The position numbers were made by a program, and so were the translations under genes. Below are positions 1-7,646 of a stretch of 61,041 nt of DNA, in pieces. The notes under the pieces were generated by a model, which searched no databases, had not been told where the DNA came from, and saw nothing but the letters and a program-made list of their open reading frames with translations. Positions within the stretch are counted from its first letter, which is position 1, and every line of letters begins with the position of its first letter. The stretch spans positions 1 through 61,041 of the forward strand of contig JAQCEJ010000025.1 of assembly GCA_027618475.1 (NCBI GenBank), read 5' to 3'. This stretch comes from Planctomycetota bacterium (lineage in GTDB: Bacteria; Planctomycetota; Planctomycetia; Planctomycetales; Planctomycetaceae).

Positions 1-485
1 TACCCTTGTTTTGAAGGGCTTGGCGCAAATCGCGTGCCAAAGTTCGGGAAGTCAAATGGGAAATGCGGGTTCAGGAGAGAAATAGTCGAACAACGTTCGT
101 GGCCAACGATCAATCATTCTCGATGAAACTGCAAATACAACGGCGTCGGCTCTTGCTCTTTTGTGCGCGGTTACGCCGCCATGAGTTTTTTCCAGCGACA
201 AACTAATTGTTGTACTTGGAAGGATTCGCAGATTGAAGGACTAAGCACGTGTTTCCCCATATCGAATTCCGGTCGTTATTTTCGCGAGGTTACTTCGCAA
301 CGCTTACCGAATGTTTAGTTACCGATTCGACTCAGAATTGGTAAGAATGGTATGTTGTTTTTCCTGGTTTTGAACGCACCGGTTCTGATGGCTGCCATCG
401 ATGCAGGCTTTATCCGGTTGAAATAAAGTTGTTTTCGGGACGCGATTGATCGCCTTGCACCAACTCGATTCCTAGAGGTCATTGC
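1..485. other. intergenic, no gene recognised
   Basis: No reading frame here looks like a real protein on either strand, and no RNA gene is recognisable. The stretch presumably carries the promoter of the response-regulator gene at 486, but I see no convincing -35/-10 pair. Confidence 0.5.
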
Positions 486-1046
486 ATGTCCGCCACCGAC
501 GGCGCAAACTCTCGCCTGACTCACGCCGCTCCACGGCTGGTACTGGTCGTGGAAGACGATACCGACTCGGCGAAATTCCTCAAGGAGTTTCTCGAACAGA
601 ATAACTACAGTGTCATGTTGGCAAAAGACGGCGGGCAGGCGAAATCGTCATTCGTCATGCATAAGCCCGATTTCGTCATCATGGATATCATTCTCGGCGG
701 CGAAAGCGGATTTGAAATCTGCGATCGCATGAAGACCGAAGACGAGTCGATCCCCGTTCTGATGTTATCGGTTATCGACATGCCTGACTCGCTCGACCTC
801 GCTCAACGTGTCGGTGCCAATGGATATTTAACCAAACCATTTGATCCCGACGAATTACTGGAACTTATCCCACAAATCGCCCAGGAAGTCTGGGAAAAAT
901 CACATTTTTCCGGTCCACGTGAAGATCGCCGTATTCGCTTCAATTGTGCCTGCGGTAAGAAGTTCAAAGTGAGTCCCACCCATCGTGGAAAATCGTTGAC
1001 GTGCCCCAGTTGTGGCGAAACCGTCGTCGTACCCCGACATCTCTGA
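486..1046 (+). CDS. Response regulator receiver protein with C-terminal zinc ribbon
   Basis: A CheY-like receiver domain spans residues about 17-135. The acidic pair is D24/D25, the predicted phospho-acceptor is D67 (in VIMDIILGG), and the conserved lysine sits in TKPFDPDE near residue 118. After a short linker the C-terminus (about 150-186) is a small zinc ribbon with a CxC pair (FNCACGKKF) and a CPSC pair. There is no DNA-binding or enzymatic output domain, so the ribbon may act as a protein- or nucleic-acid-binding output; that is inference. The ATG at 486 follows an A/T-rich leader. The next gene downstream is an FHA protein on the same strand 122 bp away, consistent with a signalling neighbourhood. 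No histidine kinase is adjacent. Confidence 0.9.
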   Translation: MSATDGANSRLTHAAPRLVLVVEDDTDSAKFLKEFLEQNNYSVMLAKDGGQAKSSFVMHKPDFVIMDIILGGESGFEICDRMKTEDESIPVLMLSVIDMPDSLDLAQRVGANGYLTKPFDPDELLELIPQIAQEVWEKSHFSGPREDRRIRFNCACGKKFKVSPTHRGKSLTCPSCGETVVVPRHL

Positions 1047-1168
1047 TACCCGATTGATCTATCACTAAACCGCAGATTTTGAGTACGATTACCCGATATT
1101 GAAGCCCTTCATTCCGATACGACGTTGGTCGAAAACGCTGCTCTGGTCTATAGAATAAAGCTCACTCC

Positions 1169-1732
1169 ATGGCCACATTGCTCATTCTTTCCGGAAAACT
1201 CCAGGGCAAAAAGCTCTCCCTACCGGAAAAAAATGTGACGATCGGTCGCGACGAAGATTGTGAACTGCGCGTCGCCTCGACAGAAGTCAGCCGGAGGCAT
1301 TGCGTGCTGATGCCGTCGGCGCAAGGCCTGATCGTTCGCGATCTCGACAGCCCGAACGGCACATTTATTAACGAGGTTCGCATCGAAGGTGAGCAACTTC
1401 TTTCTCCCGGAGGTATCCTTCAAGTCGGACCGATGCAATTTCAACTTGTGCGAAAAAAGCCTCCCACCGAAAAAGCAAAAGTCTCCGATTCAGCACTCAG
1501 CGATGACGACATCGCCAGTTGGCTCGGCGTGGATGAGGCATCGAGTGACAGCATCGATGCCTCCGACACCACGATTATCTCCAATCCGCCTAAGTCAGCG
1601 GCGTCTCCTCCTCGGTCTATTTCCCCCCCAAAAAAGAAGCAGTTCAAGTCGATCGGTGACGAAGCTGCCGATATCATTCGTCGACACTGGGAAAACCTCA
1701 ATGCTGATCAAAGCTCCGATTCCCCGTCATGA
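1169..1732 (+). CDS. FHA domain protein
   Basis: An N-terminal forkhead-associated domain (residues about 1-95) has the full phosphothreonine-binding signature: IGRD (GR), then EVSRRH (S..H), then the NG of SPNGTFIN. The rest is a low-complexity Ser/Pro/Asp-rich tail with a short conserved-looking end (DEAADIIRRHWENL), probably a recruitment tail. No enzymatic domain is seen. The likely role is a cytoplasmic adaptor that docks phosphothreonine proteins made by Hanks-type kinases. It lies 18 bp upstream of rsmD and is probably co-transcribed with it. The start at 1169 places the first beta strand (MATLLILSG) at the N-terminus, as is usual for FHA-only proteins. Confidence 0.9.
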   Translation: MATLLILSGKLQGKKLSLPEKNVTIGRDEDCELRVASTEVSRRHCVLMPSAQGLIVRDLDSPNGTFINEVRIEGEQLLSPGGILQVGPMQFQLVRKKPPTEKAKVSDSALSDDDIASWLGVDEASSDSIDASDTTIISNPPKSAASPPRSISPPKKKQFKSIGDEAADIIRRHWENLNADQSSDSPS

Positions 1733-1750
1733 ATGTTAAATTGAGCTGAC

Positions 1751-2344
1751 ATGAAGAATTCCGTTCGCATTATTGCCGGTGAATTCAAGCGACGAAAACT
1801 ACTCACCAATCCCGGTCTCACCACTCGCCCGATCACCGATCGCGTCAAGGAAATTCTCTTTTCCAATATCGAGCACGAAGTTCTAGGCAAGCGAGTCGCC
1901 GATATTTTTTCGGGAACCGGAACGCTCGGCTTCGAATCGCTCAGCCGAGGTGCCGCGGGGGTCGTGTTCATCGAATTCGATCACAAGGCGTTCGAGTTAT
2001 TGAAGCAGAATGTCGAGACTCTAAAGGTCGAAGACCGCACGTTGTGCTGGCGTGCGGATGCGTTTCGCAGCTCATTCAAGCCGGCCGGTTTCCCACACCT
2101 GCATCCGTATGACATCGTCTTTTTCGACCCCCCCTACAAGCTGGCTCCTGAGATCAAAGCGGGGCTGCCATTGTTCAAGTCGCTACAGCGATTAGCCCGC
2201 CCGGATGTCACCTCGGACGATGCCATGCTGATTCTGCGGACTCCCGAGCAACTCGAACTCACTCTCCCCGATGCCTGGCAACTCGAATCCAAATCGAACT
2301 ACTCGACGATGGATATCGCCATTTACCGCAAGCGCAACGACTGA
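1751..2344 (+). CDS. rsmD: 16S rRNA (guanine(966)-N(2))-methyltransferase RsmD
   Basis: Length (197 aa) and motifs fit RsmD: N-terminal MKNSVRIIAGEFKRRKL, the TRPITDRVKE segment, the AdoMet-binding motif DIFSGTGTLGFESLSRGA, and the catalytic FFDPPY typical of N2-guanine and N6-adenine methyltransferases. The known role of the family is methylation of G966 of 16S rRNA in the assembling 30S subunit. It follows the FHA gene by 18 bp, so the two are probably one transcript. The stop at 2342-2344 is followed by about 560 bp without a gene. The call is secure at family level; the exact base methylated is inferred from homology. Confidence 0.95.
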   Translation: MKNSVRIIAGEFKRRKLLTNPGLTTRPITDRVKEILFSNIEHEVLGKRVADIFSGTGTLGFESLSRGAAGVVFIEFDHKAFELLKQNVETLKVEDRTLCWRADAFRSSFKPAGFPHLHPYDIVFFDPPYKLAPEIKAGLPLFKSLQRLARPDVTSDDAMLILRTPEQLELTLPDAWQLESKSNYSTMDIAIYRKRND

Positions 2345-2906
2345 TGTCTTGTGGGGAATTTGAGACAACGTTTCACGTCAAACGGTCTCATGCCACAAAC
2401 ACGATCTGTCGCATCCCTGTAAAAATGGGAACTCTGGAGACCCGTCCGTCGCGCTCGATGGCACCGCAAGGCGTGTTTGGTCATCGTAAAAACCGCTCAA
2501 ATATGACTCAAAACCATCCCTGGCGCGCGTTTCGCGCGCGGTTTTGCGCGCAAATGTCATCATTTTGCGCGACTTTTGCACTTTCATAAACACCGGTAAT
2601 GGCCACTTTTTTTCGAGAATGGTCCCATCGCGCGCAACCCCAAGTTTGTTCCGAAACGATCCCCGGGTTTTGTGATTCTGGCGTTGTCGCATAGTGTGGA
2701 AAATGGCTGCCTCGTGATTGGACATTTGGATTTCTCGAATGAGTACATCACGCGGTGCCACCAGTCCGCTTGCATCGATATGACCTGTTCGTTCTTCGTC
2801 GGCACCGATTCGCTGATATGCTCCCGCGTCGCGTGAAATTCCGCTGCGGCTCCGATACCATGCAGTAAACCTTGCTTTGCATCACTCTTCCATCAGGAGC
2901 ACCCCC
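2345..2906. other. intergenic region with GC-palindrome cluster
   Basis: No convincing gene. The central part (2523-2575) is strikingly rich in GCGCGC steps: a 7-bp perfect stem gcgcgcg/cgcgcgc with a ttt loop (2523-2539), then a 12-bp perfect palindrome tttgcgcgcaaa (2543-2554), then further ttgcgcg and cgcgcgc copies to about 2640. This differs from every other spacer in the window. It could be a terminator or structured 3' region of rsmD, or a protein-binding site. No function can be assigned. Confidence 0.5.
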
Positions 2907-3689
2907 ATGAGTATCTTCGACCGCTTTCGACTCGACGGCAAAACCATGTTCATCACCGGCGGCTCGCGCGGATTAGGCCGCGAGATGGCGCTGGCCATCG
3001 CCGACGCCGGCGCCGATGTGATTCTCACAGGTCGCGATCAGCCGAGCCTCGAAAAAACCGCCGAAGACATCCGTAAGCTCGGCCGCAAGGCCTCAACGAT
3101 GGTTGTCGACATCGGCAACCCGCAAGAATGCGAAGCGGCGTGTCATACCGCATGGAACGATTACGGCCCGATCGACATTCTCATCAATAACGTCGGCGGC
3201 CGGCGGATCAACGTCCCCACCGAAGATTTTCCGCTCGAAGACTGGCAGAAGATCATGGACCTCAACCTCACGAGCACCTTCCTCTGCACGAAAGTTATCG
3301 GCGGTTACATGCTCAAGCGCGGCAAGGGAGGCCGCATCATCAATATCGCGTCGATCTCCGGCATGGTCGGCAACCGAGGCATCGGCGGACGGAGCTACGA
3401 AACGAGCAAGGGAGCGGTGATCAACTTCACGCGCGCGGTGGGAGCCGACTGGGCTCCGCACGGCATCACCGTCAATGCGATCTGCCCCGGCGGTTTCATG
3501 ACCGAACCGAACCAGCGCTGGTCGCGCGACAACCCCGAAGTGATCTCGACATTCAAAGAACTCATCCCCATGGGCGACTTCGGCCAACCGGAAGATTTAG
3601 GTCCACTGGCGGTGTACCTGGCGAGCGATGCGTCTCGCTATATGACCGGAGCGATGCTGGTGATCGACGGGGGGTATACGTGCTTGTGA
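2907..3689 (+). CDS. SDR family oxidoreductase (gluconate 5-dehydrogenase-like)
   Basis: A classical short-chain dehydrogenase/reductase of 260 aa. It has the cofactor motif TGGSRGLG (about residues 16-23), the structural NNVGG motif, the catalytic serine in IASISG, and the active-site YxxxK as YETSK. The C-terminal GAMLVIDGGYTCL is typical of the gluconate 5-dehydrogenase/3-oxoacyl-ACP reductase-like clade. An in-frame ATG 30 bp upstream exists, but the ATG at 2907 is preferred because AGGAG lies at 2895-2899 and the protein then begins MSIFDRFRLDGK as in related SDRs. NAD(P)H-dependent oxidation or reduction of a sugar or polyol is likely; the substrate is unknown. A related SDR is encoded at 59685. 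Confidence 0.9.
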   Translation: MSIFDRFRLDGKTMFITGGSRGLGREMALAIADAGADVILTGRDQPSLEKTAEDIRKLGRKASTMVVDIGNPQECEAACHTAWNDYGPIDILINNVGGRRINVPTEDFPLEDWQKIMDLNLTSTFLCTKVIGGYMLKRGKGGRIINIASISGMVGNRGIGGRSYETSKGAVINFTRAVGADWAPHGITVNAICPGGFMTEPNQRWSRDNPEVISTFKELIPMGDFGQPEDLGPLAVYLASDASRYMTGAMLVIDGGYTCL

Positions 3690-3739
3690 TGAGTTATTAC
3701 GTGAGAAATTCGGACTTCCGTTTTCCCAAATCTCTGCGA

Positions 3740-3745
3740 TATAAT
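3740..3745 (+). promoter_or_regulatory. candidate -10 box (first antitoxin gene)
   Basis: A perfect TATAAT lies 66 bp upstream of the ATG at 3806. No strong -35 hexamer is visible at the expected distance. A second perfect TATAAT stands before the paralogous gene at 4135, which suggests each copy carries its own promoter. Confidence 0.35.
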
Positions 3746-3805
3746 TGCGTGTAAGGGCGTTTCGGTCGCCGATTTCCCTTTGTGACTTTAATCGGAGCAA
3801 GGTCC

Positions 3806-4063
3806 ATGTCCACATCAAGAAAAGACCTCGACGATTTCTACAAGTTCGCGTCGTATTATTTGGAGAGTGACGAAGCAGACGTGACGATGTTCGAACTTTG
3901 CGAACTCTGGCAGGCCGAGAACCCGACGCCGGAGGAGTTTGCGGATACCGTCGCAAGATTGAAAGCGGCATGCGCGGCATTGGATGCTGGAGAAATAGGA
4001 CGTCCTGCCCACGAAATCGTGCGAGAAAGCTGTGATCGCTTGGGCTTGGACATCGACGAATGA
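3806..4063 (+). CDS. Putative ParE-type antitoxin, orphan first copy
   Basis: An 85-aa acidic protein (MSTSRKDLDDFYKFASYYL...) homologous along its length to the product of 4135-4377: the FYKFAS/FYRFAS start, a central ELCELW/ELFRIW helix, an A.LKAA.A.L..GE segment and an RE..DRLG end. Such small helical proteins are commonly the antitoxin partner of RelE/ParE toxins in planctomycetes and cyanobacteria; this is from memory of the family. The ATG at 3806 has GGAG at 3794-3797, whereas the upstream alternative start has none. No toxin gene lies between this copy and the next, so it is either a duplicated antitoxin or the remnant of a duplicated toxin-antitoxin unit. Confidence 0.7.
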   Translation: MSTSRKDLDDFYKFASYYLESDEADVTMFELCELWQAENPTPEEFADTVARLKAACAALDAGEIGRPAHEIVRESCDRLGLDIDE

Positions 4064-4087
4064 CATACCACCGCCACCCACGTCAGC

Positions 4088-4093
4088 TATAAT
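4088..4093 (+). promoter_or_regulatory. candidate -10 box (second antitoxin gene)
   Basis: A perfect TATAAT lies 41 bp upstream of the ATG at 4135, just after the stop of the first antitoxin copy. No clear -35 hexamer is present, as is common for autoregulated toxin-antitoxin promoters, but this is only suggestive. Confidence 0.35.
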
Positions 4094-4134
4094 GGTTCAG
4101 CGCACATCGACAAACATTATTGGGAGCAACGAGC

Positions 4135-4377
4135 ATGTCGGCGACGAGAGAACAGATCGAAAGTTTTTACCGATTCGCTTCGTCTCGCGTCAAAGATGAA
4201 GGTGACGTCACCTCTATCGATGAGCTATTCCGCATCTGGCGCGCTGAAGAGGAACGAGCGGACTGTATCGCCAAGTTGAAGAAGGCGTATGCCGAACTCG
4301 AAGCCGGGGAAACTGTCTCGGCAAGAGAGATGTTGAGAGAAGCGAGGGAGCGGTTAGGGGTGGATTCCCTAAGATGA
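4135..4377 (+). CDS. Putative antitoxin of ParE-like module
   Basis: An 80-aa charged helical protein (MSATREQIESFYRFASSRV...) paralogous to the preceding gene. Its stop overlaps the start of the toxin gene by 4 nt (ATGA at 4374-4377), the usual antitoxin-first arrangement with translational coupling. The ATG at 4135 is chosen because GGAG lies at 4123-4126. By analogy it binds and neutralises the ParE-like toxin and represses the shared promoter. No DNA-binding domain is obvious, so the repressor role is inference. Confidence 0.8.
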   Translation: MSATREQIESFYRFASSRVKDEGDVTSIDELFRIWRAEEERADCIAKLKKAYAELEAGETVSAREMLREARERLGVDSLR

Positions 4378-4706
4378 AATTTACGATTCGCTCCACTCGT
4401 ACCGCTCGGCGCGAATTTGACGAGATTTTTGATTACATCAAGTCACGGTCTCGGCCAGGCGCAGATGCGTGGGCGAATGCCTTCGAAGAGGCATTGTTTC
4501 GCTTGGAGCAAAACGCCGACGGCTGTCCTCTCGCAGAAGAAAGTGCCTATTTCGAATTTGAAGTGCATGAAGCGATTTTTAAGACCCGCCGGGGCATGCG
4601 GTATCGCATCCTCTTTACGATTCGCGGAAATACGGTGACGATTCTTCACATCCGTGGTCCGGGACAGGATTTTGTCGATCCGACGGATTTTCGTGAACCT
4701 GATTGA
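4374..4706 (+). CDS. Type II toxin, RelE/ParE superfamily
   Basis: A 110-aa basic protein with the RelE/ParE fold pattern: N-terminal strand FTIRSTRTARREFDEIFDYI, helical hairpin (RPGADAWANAFEEALFRLEQNADGC), then the strand block YRILFTIRGNTVTILHIRGPGQ typical of ParE. ParE members inhibit DNA gyrase while RelE members cleave mRNA on ribosomes. The sequence looks closer to ParE, but the target cannot be read directly. It is translationally coupled to the upstream antitoxin. The region downstream to 4718 is a 12-bp convergent gap to the DinG-run genes. Confidence 0.9.
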   Translation: MKFTIRSTRTARREFDEIFDYIKSRSRPGADAWANAFEEALFRLEQNADGCPLAEESAYFEFEVHEAIFKTRRGMRYRILFTIRGNTVTILHIRGPGQDFVDPTDFREPD

Positions 4707-4718
4707 AACGTAAATAAA

Positions 4719-5141
4719 TCACCCAACGGATGTGTTCTTCGTTCGCTCATCGTCATCCTCACGAATCGGATAAAGCGTCACCGACACCGAACACCCTGCT
4801 GCGGCGACCGCTCGAATGCAATCGGCCGACAGCATGTGCGGATAGGCCCACGTGTCGCCGCAGTCGAAACCGATGATGAAATCGCGAAAATGGCAGCTCT
4901 CCCACTGTTGGCGAGCGATCGGCGAGAGAGTGGGAATGACGGCGAGCAACATTTTGATATCCTCTTCTGCCGCCGTTGTTTCGACATGATTCGTTTCAAT
5001 TGTCACATACCAGATCCCGTCGGCACCGAGCGTTTGATGTAATACCCAACACATATGACCGAACTCCTCGCACAAATGTGAGATCGGGCCGCGCGACTGG
5101 ATGTCGAGGTCGGTGTTGAGGTAGCGGGTTTCGCCAGCCAT
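4719..5141 (-). CDS. Conserved hypothetical protein
   Basis: About 140 aa starting MAGETRYLNTDLDI. A TTG start 51 nt further upstream (5192) is possible because it abuts the stop of the previous gene. I recognise the opening TRYLNTDLD motif as that of small uncharacterised bacterial proteins, but know no function. The chain has several Trp, Cys and His residues and the segment RDFIIGFDCGDTWAYPHMLSADCIRAVAAAGCSVSVTLYP; there is no signal peptide or TM segment. It is the last gene of a run on the minus strand after DinG and one other unknown gene, with essentially no intergenic space, so co-transcription is likely. Confidence 0.75.
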   Translation of the reverse strand: MAGETRYLNTDLDIQSRGPISHLCEEFGHMCWVLHQTLGADGIWYVTIETNHVETTAAEEDIKMLLAVIPTLSPIARQQWESCHFRDFIIGFDCGDTWAYPHMLSADCIRAVAAAGCSVSVTLYPIREDDDERTKNTSVG

Positions 5142-5192
5142 TCGAACGATTTCTAAAATACTTCTGTCGCTTTCGGCAGAGCGGTGGACCAA

Positions 5193-5639
5193 TTACAAAG
5201 CATCGACAGGCACTGCGTCGTCAATGCGAACAAATACAACACTTTTTCCGTTTCCCACATCGACGACTTCAATGGAAGGAAACACGGAATTCGTGCTACC
5301 CAGTGTTGCTTGAAACTCAAGCGTTGCACCAACTCTCTGATTTCGCCAGTGCTCAATTACACGATCGGAAATCGGAAGACTCAATCCATCTAGCACGGCA
5401 ATTGTTCCGTCACCAACATCGATCCTCTTGTTGGGAAGAGCGACGACAACGTTTGGAGCCGGAGGGCTTATGTCTATGGACTCGATAGTTCCATTCCATT
5501 GTATCTGATGGCCTCCAAAACACTTAATGATCTCACTTTGATCGGCACCGCTATGAAGTAACTCTTCAAGTAAGTCTACAAATGAAATCCATGATGTGCG
5601 CCAGTCGTTTCGGCTATCCATCGTTCTACCATCTTGCAT
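5193..5639 (-). CDS. Hypothetical protein, possible OB-fold
   Basis: A 148-aa protein. An N-terminal helical part (WISFVDLLEELLHSGADQSEIIKCFGG) is followed by a beta-rich part beginning IQWNGTIESIDI and containing VGATLEFQATLG and VVFVRIDDAV, a pattern that resembles small OB-fold nucleic-acid-binding proteins; this is a weak structural guess. Its ATG at 5639 directly follows the DinG stop (TGAATG on the minus strand), so translation is probably coupled to the helicase. A second ATG at 5621 is an alternative. No family recognised. Confidence 0.7.
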   Translation of the reverse strand: MQDGRTMDSRNDWRTSWISFVDLLEELLHSGADQSEIIKCFGGHQIQWNGTIESIDISPPAPNVVVALPNKRIDVGDGTIAVLDGLSLPISDRVIEHWRNQRVGATLEFQATLGSTNSVFPSIEVVDVGNGKSVVFVRIDDAVPVDAL

Positions 5640-7610
5640 TCATTCATACACTACCGGGCAATCCGGCAGGCTTGCCATGAAAACTCTTCCGTAGGGTTTC
5701 GTTCTTACGCGCGGGTCAAGAATCACCACTTGACCGGTGTCACTTTGGGATCGTATCAACCGGCCGAAGCCTTGCTTTAATTTTATCACGGCTTCGGGAA
5801 TTTGGTATTCGTAGAATGGGTTGCCGTTTCTGCGGCGGATCGCTTCTAATCTTGCTTCCAAAAGCGGGTGGTCGGGGACGCTGAAGGGGAGTTTCGCGAT
5901 GATCACGTTCTGCAGCGCGTCGCCGGGGACGTCGACCCCTTGCCAGAAACTGTCGACGCCGAACAACACGGCGCGCGGTTCTTTCACGAACTGCTTGAGC
6001 ATGTCGGCGGGGGAGAGATTGTCTCCCTGGCACAGCAAGGCGATGTTCTCTTCGGCCAGATACGGCGTGAGCCGAGCGGCACAGTTCGTCATCATCTTGT
6101 AATTGGTGAAGAGGACGAACGCCCTTCCCTGCGATTGGCCGACGTACTTTTCGATTTTGTCGACAACCGCCGATTCGTAGGCGGCGGGTTCGTCGCCGGG
6201 GTCGGGCATTCCTTCAGGTAGGATGATTTTCGCCTGATGCTGATAATCGAAGGGGCTGCCGAGTTTGAGTTCGTTGCAGGCCGTCAGTCCCAGGCGCTGT
6301 TTCGTGAAGTTGAAATTGTCGCCGCCGATCGCCAATGTCGCGCTGGTCATAATGACCGTCGGAACCTTCTGAAAAAGTTCTTCTCGCAAGATCGGGCCGA
6401 CTTCGATCGGCGAGCATTTGAGTTGAATGCGCTGTTGCCGCCGGCCCGAGACTTCCATCCAGTAGACGCTGTCGTCGCGGCGTTGATGCCACCATTCATC
6501 GATCGTATTGCCGAGAATCTGGCAACGTTCTGCCGCCGATGTCAGTTCGATTTTTTGTTCTTCCTTCTGAATGCGATGCGCGGCTTGCGAAACCATACCC
6601 GCCAGTTCGTGCAGCGCCGGCGTGAGGCCGTTCGGCCACGGGACGGCGGCTTTGATGCGGCCGTTCTTGCTTCCTGCTTCGTCCTGCCATTCGCGCAGCC
6701 GGGCGAAAGTTTCGCGGGCGAGATATTGCAAGCGCGTGACGGCCTGCTGACCGGCGGGGAGCGGGAAATGAACGAGCAATCCTTTTTGCGTTCGTTCGTT
6801 GAAGAGCTTGTTGAGCATGAACTCGATCTGCCCGTTGGTGATCGACAGTCCCAGATGATCGGCGGCGACCGCTTCGAGCGTGTGGGCTTCATCGAAGATC
6901 GCGATATCGTAATCGGGAAGCAAACTCGCCCCTTCGCGTCGAATCGCAAGGTCGGAGAAGAACAACGCATGATTGACGATGAGAATATCGGCGTTCCACA
7001 TCCTCCGGCGGGCGCGAAAGTAGAAGCACGATTCGAACGTGGGACACTTCTTGCCCATGCAATTGCCGGTCTCGCTGGCGACTTCATCCCACACAGCAGG
7101 CAGCGGGCGCAGCGACAGGTCGGACAAACTTCCTTCACTGGTGTCTTTCGTCCAGCGGGCGATCGATTGCAGTTGTTCTTGCTGTTCGCTCGCAGAAAAC
7201 AGACTCATCTGCCGTTCGAGCGCACCGCTTAAACGGCGGCGGCTGAGATAATTTCGGCGACCTTTCACGAGCACCGCCGTGAACTCGACGGGAAGGAGCG
7301 AATTGAGAAAAGGGATATCTTTACGAAGCAGTTGCTCTTGCAGGTTGATGGTATGCGTCGAGATGACGACTTTGATTTTCGGTAACGATTCGTCGTGCTG
7401 CCGCGCGGTCGCGGCGAGAATCGCGGGGACGAGGTATGCAAAACTCTTGCCGACGCCGGTCCCTGCTTCGACGAGCAGATGTTTTTTCTCGGCGATGGTT
7501 TGTTCGACGGCGGCGGCCATGTCGAGCTGTTCGGAGCGAACTTCGTACCGTTCCCAGCGGCGCGAAAGGGGGCCGTTGTCGCCAAGTATGGCTTGAGAAT
7601 TAGTCGTCAC
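5640..7610 (-). CDS. dinG: ATP-dependent DNA helicase, DinG/XPD family
   Basis: A 656-aa superfamily 2 helicase. Walker A is EAGTGVGKS (about 48-56), the DEAH box (motif II) is at 240-243, and C-terminal motifs include GVDSFWQGVDVPGD and QGFGRLIRSQSDTGQVVILDPR (motif VI). XPD-type helicases unwind 5'-3' and carry a 4Fe-4S cluster. Three cysteines of that insert are present (C184, C189, C195), but the usual first ligand in KGRxNYLC is a serine here (S123). Members act on R-loops and damaged or collided forks. It lies 36 bp downstream of the FHA-GAF-PP2C gene and directly upstream of two small genes, so it is the centre of a four-gene run. Confidence 0.93.
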   Translation of the reverse strand: MTTNSQAILGDNGPLSRRWERYEVRSEQLDMAAAVEQTIAEKKHLLVEAGTGVGKSFAYLVPAILAATARQHDESLPKIKVVISTHTINLQEQLLRKDIPFLNSLLPVEFTAVLVKGRRNYLSRRRLSGALERQMSLFSASEQQEQLQSIARWTKDTSEGSLSDLSLRPLPAVWDEVASETGNCMGKKCPTFESCFYFRARRRMWNADILIVNHALFFSDLAIRREGASLLPDYDIAIFDEAHTLEAVAADHLGLSITNGQIEFMLNKLFNERTQKGLLVHFPLPAGQQAVTRLQYLARETFARLREWQDEAGSKNGRIKAAVPWPNGLTPALHELAGMVSQAAHRIQKEEQKIELTSAAERCQILGNTIDEWWHQRRDDSVYWMEVSGRRQQRIQLKCSPIEVGPILREELFQKVPTVIMTSATLAIGGDNFNFTKQRLGLTACNELKLGSPFDYQHQAKIILPEGMPDPGDEPAAYESAVVDKIEKYVGQSQGRAFVLFTNYKMMTNCAARLTPYLAEENIALLCQGDNLSPADMLKQFVKEPRAVLFGVDSFWQGVDVPGDALQNVIIAKLPFSVPDHPLLEARLEAIRRRNGNPFYEYQIPEAVIKLKQGFGRLIRSQSDTGQVVILDPRVRTKPYGRVFMASLPDCPVVYE

Positions 7611-7646
7611 CCGCCATGCCCCTTGATCGCCGTCACGTTTGCCCCG

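Noticed and set aside
2378-2761. 127-codon minus-strand frame after rsmD
   Set aside because: No family signature, it runs through the GC-palindrome cluster, has no ribosome-binding site, and its predicted product is compositionally odd.
6237-7232. 331-codon plus-strand frame antisense to the helicase gene
   Set aside because: It lies wholly inside the DinG gene, whose motifs are unambiguous; long antisense frames are expected in GC-rich codon usage.
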